A DNA stretch of 64,000 bases from Gymnothorax reevesii (taxonomy: Eukaryota; Chordata; Actinopteri; Anguilliformes; Muraenidae). Shown here piece after piece: positions 1 to 64,000 of the stretch. The translations under genes were made by a program, and so were the position numbers. The stretch lies in contig CM056578.1 in NCBI GenBank assembly GCA_029721435.1, positions 15,078,411 through 15,142,410 on the forward strand, in the 5' to 3' direction. Under the pieces are notes generated by a model, which saw only the letters and a list, made by a program, of their open reading frames with translations, was not told where the DNA came from and searched no databases. How positions within the stretch are numbered: position 1 is the first letter of the stretch; each line of letters opens with the position of its first letter.

Positions 1-54949
<54,949 letters not shown>

Positions 54950-55406
54950 CTACGTGGCAAAATATTTACCGAAATATAGGTTTTTCCTCACAGGTAAATT
55001 AAAGCGAGATAACGTTTTAATAAACCATAAGTGGGAAACGATTAGCTAGCAAGGTCTGGTTAGCTCGACTGTATACTGACTGATAAAAACATACATTCAC
55101 TATATCTGCGTGGTACGTTGCACCGTTATTTTGTGTTCATTGTTACAGCCACTGACCACGTTATTCATCTAACTTAGCCTATCACTCAGGCTAGGAGGTT
55201 TCAAGGAAGGTGGACAACTCTGCACTAGATAACGTTAGCTGGTAGTACTAAGTTACTACTTTCATTTTCACATGAAGTCCACTGGTATACCTGGTCATTA
55301 AACGGTTTATAACAAGATTTTAATCATACACTCAACTGCCAAGTATACCATCCATATTAAAGCAACTTCAGAAGTATGAAACAATGGGTCTAGAGAACGT
55401 AACTTT

Positions 55407-55500
55407 ACCGCAAAATTCTGTTTTGAAAGTTGCAGCAGTTCCAGCCTCACTTGCCGCAAGACGATTGCACGACTTACGTCACTTCCGTCAGTGTGAGCGA
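55407..55500 (-). promoter_or_regulatory. Likely rad50 promoter / 5' non-coding exon region
   Basis: A CpG-richer patch holds, on the minus strand, CGGAAGTGACGTAAGT (55,473-55,488), combining an ETS site (CGGAAGT) with a CRE-type site (TGACGTAA). This is typical of housekeeping promoters. A donor GTAAAG at 55,408 could join a non-coding exon to the acceptor at 54,877; GTAAGT inside the CRE word is an alternative. Inferred only from motifs. Confidence 0.45.
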
Positions 55501-55635
55501 GCGTTGGACCTAACATCCGCTCTGCATATCTTTTTCCCTTCTTTTTTTCCCCCTCCCAAGTCGTTCGCTGTAGCTAGGGTGCACCCCATTTCTCTTAAAT
55601 GACATCCTCGTCCCCCTCACCAGCGTGGTGTCCAT

Positions 55636-55992
55636 GGCTGCGTCTCAATTAAGTTAATATCCTTAAATTAAATTAATTTAAATTAAATTTAACCCTCATT
55701 TCCTACACGTCCCATCCTTGCTATGGAACGCCGTTCGGTCCAAAACATCTATTTTCGCGTCCGCATTAAGACGTCAAATTTCTGCGTCTTCAGTGGTCAT
55801 AAAATGTCCTGTAAACACGCTATTTTTGAACAAAATGTGCGTGTTAAGAGGGCATTTTATGACGTCTTAAGACGCAGAAATACAACATCTTAATGCCGAA
55901 ATAGACGTTTTGGACCAAAGGGCATTCCATAGCAAGGATAGGATGCAAGTGAAGGTAATGACGATTTAATTTAAGAGAACTGAGATGCAGCC
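55636..55992. mobile_element. Foldback MITE upstream of rad50
   Basis: 'ggctgcgtctcaattaag' on the left and 'gggctgcatctcagtt' (complement) on the right. Arms of about 160 bp share 'atccttgctatggaa', 'ggtccaaaac.tctattt', 'gcattaaga' and 'tttctgcgtctt'. The whole 357-bp unit can fold into one hairpin. Non-coding. Confidence 0.85.
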
Positions 55993-56426
55993 CAAAGGAT
56001 TGTTACCTTGACTGCCTTCCAATTTACGCACACGCGATTTCTGTCGGTGCCCTTCTAGGGTAGGGTCAATGTGACAGAGGCTTCGCCATATGGTGAGTGC
56101 TTGTTTCAATATCTCAAAGGGTTCTTGTGATTTATTTATTATCGTGTTCCTGAAGATATAGGACATTCATTTATCATAACAGATGCCCATTCCCCCTGCC
56201 CCTTTTCCCATGGGGTCTTGGATCGAAAAACACTCCAAATATGATCAGACATCAGTAATCAAATTCAGTCAGTGCCTTTTGTAATATGGAAACAAGCACT
56301 TACATCGCACCAACGCACGGCGATAGATACAGAGCGAATCATAATCAGGTTATGCAGTTAGTGGGTTTCATTATCTGATCGGTGGCCTCTCTTAAAATAT
56401 TTTATTCCTACTGTGTACTTGTTAAT

Positions 56427-56645
56427 TCAACTACTAAGATCATCATAATGAAGACGCCTCTCCTGCTCCATGTCAGCCTGTGATGCGGTCGGTGCTGCGA
56501 GCCCAGGTATTCTCTTTGCAGCGAAGACGAGAGCGACAAGCTCATCCTTTCGTCCACTCACTTTCAGATTCCTTTTACGGAGAAAGTCTCTCAACGAACT
56601 TACACTCCATAACCTAATATCTTCGATTGATAACTCTTCTTCAGC
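56427..56645 (-). CDS. SAP-domain ORF, probably exon of a transposon-derived protein
   Basis: Following an acceptor-like TTCATTATAG (near 56,645), 70-odd codons read ELSIEDIRLWSVSSLRDFLR and RNLKVSGRKDELVALVFAA and end in a stop after HYDDLSS. This is a clear SAP (helix-extended loop-helix) DNA-binding motif. In fish such short SAP units occur at the N-terminus of multicopy, transposon-linked proteins. No partner exons recognised on either side, so it may be a solitary remnant. The upstream ATG at 56,741 lies before the splice-like site and is probably not used. Confidence 0.45.
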   Translation of the reverse strand, partial: AEEELSIEDIRLWSVSSLRDFLRKRNLKVSGRKDELVALVFAAKRIPGLAAPTASQADMEQERRLHYDDLSS

Positions 56646-57284
56646 TATAATGAAACTCAATGAACAAACAAAAAAAAAGAGACAGAGTAATATTCTTGAT
56701 TGACAAAGTAATTGCAGTGTTATGCGTGACAGATCGGGCACAGAACAGCATAGAACTCAATACGTTATGCACACAAAACCAACGCGCAGCGATCACAAAA
56801 GCGGGTTTTTGGTCACTCTGACCCGGTGACCTGTCACGTGATACATTCAATGGATGCCTCCATGGCTAATTGCGAACTCGCTTATTCAAAATAAAAGGCT
56901 CCCTTCTTCCCTTCAATTGGGTAGGCCCATCGAGTGACATAGGAGGCGAGGGAGCTGACAGTAGTTTCTGAAACTGCATTTAGCTGGATCTAATGTTATG
57001 TGAATATAGAATATTTTATTTAGACTATGTTGTTTTTTAATAAAGACCGACTGTGTGCAAAATATCCTGACCTAATGTTCTGTCAGATTAAATGGAAAGC
57101 AAAGATAAAATTTCCTGCTCTTTTTCAGTCGAAGGGTTCAGTGGAATAACTAGATAAATGCCAATTTCATGTTTTATATGAAAGAGGGCAATAAAAAGAT
57201 TATATATTTAGTCAAATTTCCCCATAAATATCTTGTCTTTGTAGTGTATTCAATTAAATATAAGTCGAAAAGGATTAGCAAATC

Positions 57285-57815
57285 ATTGTATTCTGTTTTT
57301 ATTCACGTATTAAACAACATCCCAACTTCACTAGAATTGGGGTTTGTAACAGTTGTAAAAGAGTCTGGGTGTTAAAGTGGTCTGTCTGCAGTTCAGACCT
57401 GGCAACATTTGGCGCATTATCAAACAAAAAATATGACAAAGGAGGCTGTAGAGTATTGAGCAATAATGCAATAATACATAAAGCAATAATAAGAAAACAT
57501 TTTGCTTTCAAAACTACAGTAGTTGGTCTCCTTAGTTCCCAAACATTGACAGAGTGTTGATTGAAAAGCATGTGATGCAACACAGTGCTAAACATGCCCC
57601 TGTGCCAACTTTTTTGAAATATGTGTCTGAAATCAAACTCAAAATATTTTTGAATAGTTTTCAAAAAACAATAAAATATCTCAGTTCCAACATCAGGTGT
57701 ATTATCTTTGTACTATTTTCAAATAAATATGAAGTTCAAATGATTTCAAAATCATAGCATTGTTTTTAATCACATTTTACACAGCTTCCCAATTTTTTTG
57801 GAAATGAGGTTGTAT
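57285..57815 (-). mobile_element. Tc/mariner-type element ends (two fused fragments)
   Basis: 57,285-57,352 is one inverted terminus ('attggggtttgta' type). 57,360-57,815, read on the minus strand, is a second copy's outer region that matches 45,627-45,738 and 47,395-47,690 in order. No transposase ORF. Confidence 0.65.
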
Positions 57816-59035
57816 ATACACTGTAATATTATAAAACATGAGATTGTAATTGCACTGAACCCTTCTATTTATTACGTTAATCCAAACAGATGTTCTGATC
57901 CCTAACTTAAAGGTGATACGATCCGATCCGTGAGCTTTTTTATATGTTGCACCATTTTTTATCGCCAGCTTATGTCATTACTGATTGATGTTTTGACTTT
58001 CAGCTGAAAGTGTGCTGGGAAGGCTATACTCATGTAACCTGGCTCATTGCTGCTCAGAGCTCCCTCCTATCTCCTGGGTCATCTCGCCTCTCAGGAGAAA
58101 TAAGCGCATTGACACGGTCTTCGAGGAGGCAGACCCCGAACAACTCTCGCTTTAGTAGAGGAGGGAGGAGCAAGGACATACAAAATAAGAGAATTGAGAT
58201 GCATCCTTGGAGTCTGCATTTCTAGGGAGCTACTTCATCACAGGCTGATCCAGTGTGAAAATACCTTAGAGCACAGCCGAGAAATGCAACCTGCATATTG
58301 CCTGATATCAGATGGAATTGTCGAAATGGAAACGGAGCGTAAACCAGTTGACACAATTCTGAATGATATCGGGCAAGATGAAGGCTATGGTTATCGTGGA
58401 CATCTTCACAATGGAACAGTCTGTGATGATGTCACAGCCTAGAAATACTGCCGACCAAGACTCCTTCTTTCCAGTGGGGAATCCACCTTGCAATTAGCAA
58501 CTGCCTGCCACAAGCAAGAGCAAATGATGACCGATCAGCAGCAGCTAAAGGTCAAGAGACGGAAATGATGCAATTTTCTGGGTTGGTTTTGGAAAATCCC
58601 ATTTTAAAAACATATGACTGAACATGTAGGGGCTTGTATTAGATCAGTTGTTACCAAACTTAGTCCTTGGTCATTGGTTCTGTGAATAACAGTTTTCTGC
58701 TGCTGTGATCTAATCCAATAACTTTGACCAATTACTTTGACTTCTTAATATTTGCTCACTATGTCTGGATGGGTTGCTGACCGTCCTAAACCATCTTATG
58801 ACAGAACTAGCTATGTGTGTTGTGGATGATAAAATCCCCACAGGGAGGCCCCAGGACATTGTTTGGAGAACCCTGTATTCGATGTGAAGTATACAGGATG
58901 TTGCCATCCAATTTCAACCTTTGAAATTATGGTTTATTGTATATTTTTGGAATTTGGCATGCTATGTGGACAGATAGCTGTCTCGTTAGCAGCCTACTCG
59001 ATACATTTAGCAAGACCCGGTCGACAAAAAAAAAA
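57816..59035. other. Intergenic, unclassified
   Basis: Open stretches at 58,010-58,225 and 58,194-58,442 (+) have no recognised domain, start context or splice signals. No repeat family identified. Confidence 0.35.
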
Positions 59036-59036
59036 A

Positions 59037-59062
59037 TTGAATGAATGAATGAATGAATGAAA
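59037..59062. repeat. Microsatellite (TGAA)n
   Basis: About six TGAA units following an A-run. Confidence 0.9.
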
Positions 59063-60725
59063 AAATGTTAAATTTAAATAAATAAAAAAATGAATAGTAA
59101 CCGTGTGCACATGGCAAAAAACTTCATTTTGTTAGGATATGTATCCTGAAAGCATCAACTATTAATATGTGCCCTATTTATTCTCAGAAAAATATGCAGA
59201 ATGTGCTTCACATACATTTACAAATGAGAGATCGAAACAAAATTTTCACGGAATGAACTCCACACATTGTGGTACTTCAGACTGGCAAACAAATTCCTTC
59301 ATGTCCATAGACTAGTTTATGTATTAACAAGTGTTGCCATTCAAAACAAATCTCACCCACCAGCACTTATTTTTACTGCTTCTGATACTGACTCAATTGT
59401 ACAAGTGTGACCTCAACTTTTTTCAACATACTGCCTTCAGAAAATCTGTTGATATGATGGTGAGCATTTTATCTACAATCCTGCAACCGTTTTTTGAGTT
59501 ATAATGGAAAAGATATTAAAGATATCAAAAAATGATTTTGACCTTGACCTTAACCCGATCAGTCACAAAATTTAATCAGGTAATCTTTGGACCATTGCCC
59601 AGCTGCTTTGAAAGTTAATCAGTGCAACTGTGCACGCTAGATTGCGAACACACAGACATGCAAACAAACAAAAAAACAACCAAAAAAGAAACGCACGGAT
59701 CACAATACCTCGCCCCACTCACAAGGTAAAGGCCTTGTTGCTCATTATCATATAAAGCTAAAATTGATGCATACAAGACTGACTGGCAATTTCATTTGAT
59801 GTCTTCACCCCAGTCCTTCTTTGGCATTGTGGACATTGCCTCTCATTAGAGCTCTTTTGAATTTTTTTTTAAAGCAGTCAGTGTTTTGACTAAATCTATG
59901 CGACTATGAAGAATAAGCGTAAGGGTCCCCTACCATGTCATCAGGCATTCAGCCAATTAGCCATTACAGGCCTTTTTAAAATCAGTTTTTTTTTTTGTGG
60001 CATCTCGTGGTGAAGTGACACCCTAAAACCAAGAGGGAATTATCAGCTTTAGCCGACCACTTAATTGGTTCCTTCATTATTTTGGGTGGGCCCTTCCTCG
60101 TGTGATGTCCTACAGGACAGACTTTAAAATGGCTTGTATGGGCTAATTTGCTGTGCACCTGATTACGCAATAGGAGACATTTAAGGTTATGGCATCCAGA
60201 AGGTTAGTGGTTCAAAACCTTGAGCAAAGTCCTGAACACCATGTTGCTCCCATGAAGTTGCTGTAAATACAACAGCTTCAGCTAAATAACCATGTAATTA
60301 TAAATTACATCAGTGTTTTTCCTTATCAAAGTTTTTTTTTTAAATTTCAGAATTTTATGTTCATTTAAAATCTTAAATAAAAAAAAAGAAAATCTTAAAT
60401 AAAATAAATAAAAGGCTGTAACATAGTAAAGCAAATATTTTGGTCTATTTGTTTTTACAAGAGTCATTTTTTCTACATAAGTAATGCCAGCCTGGTATTG
60501 TATCAATTCTGATCTTACTCCAGGTACCATGTCCATCTTGTCATGGTATTTTTTGATATAGAATTAGACATATCTGGGCACATGACATTTGTAAAGGTGA
60601 ATCTTTTTTTCCCCCGTCTGAGGTAATTTTCTGGATGACTGTTAAATTCAAATATTGCCTAGGTGACTCTCGTAAATCTGACCAATACCCCCACACCCAC
60701 CCACCTAACAAACTTCCTGGTTTTA
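59063..60725. other. Intergenic, upstream of the cytokine gene
   Basis: No gene. 59,535-59,665 is a 'gaccttgacctt...gtgcacgctag..cacacagacatg' repeat related to one at 44,815. 60,200-60,290 ('cttgagcaaagtcctgaac...ttcagctaaataacc') resembles the tail region of common fish SINE-like repeats. No strong conserved regulatory block could be recognised without comparison. Confidence 0.4.
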
Positions 60726-60728
60726 AAA

Positions 60729-60737
60729 TATATAAAG
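60729..60737 (+). promoter_or_regulatory. TATA box of the cytokine gene
   Basis: TATATAAAG, 48 bp before the ATG at 60,785, so transcription would start near 60,760 with a short 5' UTR. TATA promoters at this spacing are typical of inducible cytokine genes. Confidence 0.75.
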
Positions 60738-60784
60738 GATGCGGCTGTGATGATGACTGAAACGCTGCACTCAGTGGGTACATC

Positions 60785-60913
60785 ATGGAGAAATACGTTA
60801 TTCTGATCATTGCCTTGCTGCATTTTGGCAAGGCAAATAATAATAACACTGTGCTTTATGAGATCAGTGAACACCTCAAAGACCTCACAGACCATCTAAA
60901 GAATTCCTCTTTT
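60785..60913 (+). CDS. Cytokine exon 1
   Basis: 129 nt, phase 0 at the 3' end. Residues 1-17 are a signal peptide with a likely cut after GKA. Then an Asn run with a sequon and an amphipathic helix ([19 protein letters not shown]). The frame stays open into the intron, but GTAAGT after NSSF is an excellent donor. Confidence 0.8.
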
Positions 60914-61127
60914 GTAAGTATGATGATATTTATTGAATTTTTAATTGGTTTATCGCATAAGATGATTGCTGTCAGTAAATTCACTTCCAACAGGGCTTTC
61001 TTTGACTGGGTTATATTATTATTCCCATCATATGAAGACCACAATGTAAAAATTATCATTCACATGAATGATTAATTAAAAATTCAAAATGATTTTAGAA
61101 ACAAAGCACTGATAAAATCTGCAAAAA

Positions 61128-61167
<40 letters not shown>

Positions 61168-63926
61168 TATGATAATTATATTATTATGTATTATTATGAA
61201 AAATCATATTATTATAAATATTACAATAATATACAACATATATCAAAAATGCAAAATTTGGACTGATTTTTCCTTTGTGGTCTTCATATGTGTTATTGTA
61301 ATAATAATTATTATTATTCAATTTATTTATTCATTCATTCTTTGTTAAATCCATGTTAATCTGAACATCAGCAAGAAATACAATAGCTATCCTCAATCTA
61401 TTTGTGCCACTTTTCCCAGAATATGCTTAGCAAAGCTAGGCATCTATTTTTGCTTTAATCCATTTCAATAGGATTAAGACAGTTCTACAGGTAATACCTT
61501 AGCCTCTATATTTGTTCATTTGCTGCTGCTCAGATCAGATCGGAAAATATTTGGAAAGCTTTTCTCACCTCAGTTTCATTTTGAAATGTTCAAACTTTTG
61601 TTGCTGATGCTAAGTCGGATACTTTCTGATGGTGACAAAGATAAAAGTTTCAAAAGCAGCTAAAGGTGCACAAACATGACGGACTGCACTCCGTGTATCA
61701 CCACTGTCACCTGTCTGCAAATGCAAATAAAAAGATGCAATATTTCAAAGAAAACACGAATAGAAATCAAAATGCAATGCAGCATCATTTCAACTTTGGG
61801 TTTAATGTTGTTTTTTTTTCCCACTTAAAGCATATCAGTAAATAATACTGCAACCCCAATTCTGAAATAGTTAGGACAAAGTGTAAATTGTGAATAAAAT
61901 CAAAATGCAATGCGACTTTCAGATGACATGAGCCAATATGTTAATTACAATAGAACATAGTTTCAACATTTGAAATGTTATCTGAGACATTTTACATTTT
62001 TATCCACAAAATCAGCTTCTTTCAAATTTTCCGACTGCAACAGCTTTCAAAAAAGTTGGGACACAGGCAAGAAAAGGGCTGAAAAAGCAATTCATATATA
62101 AGAGAATTAGCTGAAAGAACATTTAGCAAGTAATTAAATTACCTGGCATCAGGTGTGTAACATGATTGGCTATAAAAAGGATGTCTTAGAGGCTGAGTCT
62201 CTCAGAAGTAAAGATGGCCAGACCTCCAACCTGTGGACTACTTTAAAAACAATGTTCCTCAACATTAAATTGCAAAGACCTTGAAGGTCTCATCATCGAC
62301 AGTGCATAACATCATCAGAGAAACTGGAAAAATCATTGCTCGTAAGGGACAAGGCTGAATACCTTTACTAGATGCCCGTGATCTTCGGGCCCTCAGACAC
62401 CACTGCATCACTCACCGGCATGATTTTGTCATTGACATTATTAAATGGGCTCAGGAATACTTCAAGAAACCACTGTCTGTAAACACAGTCTGCTGTGCCA
62501 TCACAGATGCCACCTAAAACTCTATCATGCAAAAAGGAAGCCATTGTTGAGCATTATCCAGAAGTGCCGCCATGTTTCTGTGGGCCAAGGCTCTTTTGAA
62601 ATGGACTGTAGCAAAGTGGCAAAGTGTCCTGTGGTCAGACGAGTCCAAATTTGACATTCTTGTTGGGAATCATGGGCGTCCTGTCCTCGGGGCTGAAGAG
62701 GAGAAAGACCACCCCACCTATTATCAGCATTCAGTTCAAAAGCCAGCATCTCTGATGGTATGTTCATGCATTAGTGCATATGGTGAGGGACACTTGCATG
62801 TTTTAAACAGCACCATGAATGCTGAAAGTTATACAAAGGTTTTAGAGCAACATATGCTCCCCTCCAGACGACATCTATTCCAGGGAAAGCCTTGTATATT
62901 TCAGCAGGACAATGTAAAATCACATACTGCAGCTATTACAACAGCATGGCTTCATAGTAGAAGAGCCCTTGTGCTGAACTGGCCTGCCTGCAGTCCTGAT
63001 CTTTCACCGATTGAGAAAATTTGGCGCATAATTAAACGAAAAGTCCGTCAAAGGAGACCCAAAACTCTCCAGCAGCTGGAAGCCTGTATTAAACAACAGT
63101 GGGATCAAATTCCAATGACTAAACTCAAGAAACTTGTTTCCTCAATGCCCAGACGCCTCCACTCTGAATTAAAAAGAAGAGGGGATGCTACAGCAAGGGA
63201 AATAGGCCCCTGTCTCAACATTTTTGAGACCTGAAGCAGCCATAAAATTTGAAATGAGCTCATTTTGTGAATAAAATTGTAAAATTTCTCAGTTTCAACA
63301 TTTGCCATGTTATCTCTGTTCTATTTTAAATAAAATACTGGCTGGTGTGATTTGAAAGTCATTGCATTTTGATTTTATTCACTATTTAAACTTTGTCCCA
63401 ACTATTTCAGAATTGGGGTTGAACATTAAGTATTAAAGTTAAATATAATGGGTATAATATAATGGATTTTAATTGTTTAGTTAATTCTTGAATCTCTCCC
63501 ACTGAAGAGCAAGGAATGCTTGCTTCATCGAAAATGAGGCGACACAAAATTAATTAATACTCTTATTCTAATGCTTTTTTGTATTGTAACTAATATTGTG
63601 ACTGTTAAAGTGGTCATTGGAACAGCTCAGAGACCATAATTTAATATGTTTCAGATCAGATTCAGTGACTTTAGGGAAAAAAAAGTAATCGTACATTTTG
63701 TTTGCAGAAATTCATAGAAATTTTTTTTTCTTCTTAACATTATTCTGAAAATTAATCGTATGGTGTTCTGTTCCAGGACAATTGTTTTGTGGTTGTGGCA
63801 GAAAACCTGGGGAACTTGTTGGGAAACCTGACAGTTAATTCAGCAGCCTGTAAAGCCAAACACCCTAATCTGAGGGCTCAGATGCATCTGAACCACCTGA
63901 TACGTGACATTCTGAGCCAGAGTCAG
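60785..63926 (+). CDS. Secreted Th2-cluster-type cytokine (IL-4/13-like or IL-5-family), 5' exons
   Basis: Exon 1 (60,785-60,913) encodes 43 residues: a hydrophobic signal peptide ([17 protein letters not shown]) and a first helix. Its donor is GTAAGT. A downstream exon (63,777-63,926, acceptor TTCCAG, donor GTTTGT) encodes 50 residues with two Cys and ends [11 protein letters not shown]. Both exons are phase 0 and join in frame. N-glycosylation sequons: NNT and NSS in exon 1, NLT in the second. Short four-helix cytokines of the IL-3/4/5/13 cluster have four phase-0 exons with a tiny exon 2, so a 30-50-nt exon may be missing from the joined model. Linkage to rad50 supports a Th2 cytokine. Head-to-head orientation matches mammalian IL5-RAD50, while fish are best known for IL-4/13 near this locus. 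The remaining exon(s) lie beyond 64,000. Confidence 0.7.
61120..61172. repeat. Microsatellite (A)n(TA)n in cytokine intron
   Basis: About 25 A followed by about 13 AT steps, then AT-rich sequence to 61,260. Likely length-polymorphic. Confidence 0.9.
61851..63421 (+). mobile_element. Near-complete Tc1-like element in the cytokine intron
   Basis: Inverted ends: 'caaccccaattctgaaatag' on both sides, with similarity extending for ~60 bp. The best-preserved Tc1 copy of its family in the window, ~1.57 kb. No perfect TA pair is seen at the very ends, so the outermost bases are approximate. Confidence 0.88.
62572..63234 (+). pseudogene. Tc1 transposase, catalytic domain
   Basis: 220 codons open. 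The catalytic triad is complete: Asp in [10 protein letters not shown], Asp in [10 protein letters not shown], Glu in [11 protein letters not shown], with 34 residues between the second Asp and the Glu (DD34E). The N-terminal paired-like DNA-binding region (about 62,210-62,570) is broken by stops and at least one frame change, so the full ~340-residue protein is not encoded. Ends GPCLNIFET then stop. Confidence 0.88.
63777..63926 (+). CDS. Cytokine second recognised exon
   Basis: 150 nt, phase 0/0. Begins [16 protein letters not shown], contains a sequon NLT and a second Cys (SAACKAKHP), and ends with an amphipathic helix. Cysteine placement near the exon start resembles exon 3 of IL5 and IL4. 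The remaining 74 bp of the window are intron. Confidence 0.78.
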
Positions 63927-64000
63927 GTTTGTGCTAAAAAATTTTATCTTTATTTTTTGCATTCTTATGTTGTTATATTGAACATATTCCTAATATGTTC

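Noticed and set aside
58010..58442. Two overlapping plus-strand ORFs upstream of the cytokine gene
   Set aside because: No signal peptide, domain or splice signals; sequence does not resemble a known family. Left as unclassified intergenic.
61385..61492. Candidate cytokine exon after CTTTTCCCAG near 61,420 and before GTAATA near 61,491
   Set aside because: In the phase needed to follow exon 1 the frame hits a stop before the donor.

Overview
The window is nuclear DNA from a ray-finned fish (species not determinable). The evidence is vertebrate-style split genes with GT-AG introns, many decayed Tc1-type transposons of the kinds abundant in fish, a Gmr1-type LTR retrotransposon (a group first described in cod), a 5S-rRNA-derived SINE and a Penelope-like fragment. 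There is no prokaryotic gene organisation.

Two host genes are supported. (1) rad50, minus strand, fills positions 1 to about 55,500. The first ten coding exons (the tenth cut by the window edge) are recovered from position 54,862 down to 1. They encode residues 1-497: Walker A ATPase motif, Q-loop, and the start of the coiled-coil arm. The phases join without a break, and exon lengths match what I recall of human RAD50. Intron 6 is 30.5 kb and holds most of the mobile elements. (2) A secreted short-helix cytokine gene starts on the plus strand at 60,785, head to head with rad50. Two exons are visible and the rest lies beyond the right edge. Signal peptide, phase-0 introns, glycosylation sites, cysteines and linkage to rad50 make it a Th2-cluster cytokine candidate (IL-4/13-like, or an IL-5-family relative). 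In mammals RAD50 sits between IL5 and IL13/IL4.

Layout: 1-6.6 kb, rad50 exons 10-7 with foldback and tandem-type repeats. 6.6-37.2 kb, giant intron 6 with layered elements: Tc1 copies, a complete young Gmr1-like retrotransposon (12,489-18,544) with an intact 1,615-codon ORF, a Penelope-like fragment, a solo LTR (29,835-30,337) and a ~165-bp repeat block. 37.2-49.7 kb, exons 6-2, with a 104-bp tandem array built on the exon 5 splice junction, a complete Tc1 element, a 5S SINE, a tRNA-type SINE and a nested Tc1. 49.7-54.9 kb, intron 1 and exon 1. 55-60.7 kb, intergenic region with a likely rad50 promoter, a foldback element and a SAP-domain ORF. 60.7-64 kb, the cytokine gene with a Tc1 copy in its intron.

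Most notable signals: the cytokine and its orientation relative to rad50; three consecutive consensus p53 half-sites plus a CTCF-type 15-mer kept in all three Gmr1-type LTRs, all inside an intron of a DNA-repair gene; the young Gmr1-like element with integrase before reverse transcriptase; and the array that duplicates the exon 5 donor. Similarity statements come from reading the sequence and from memory of the families; no database search was run.
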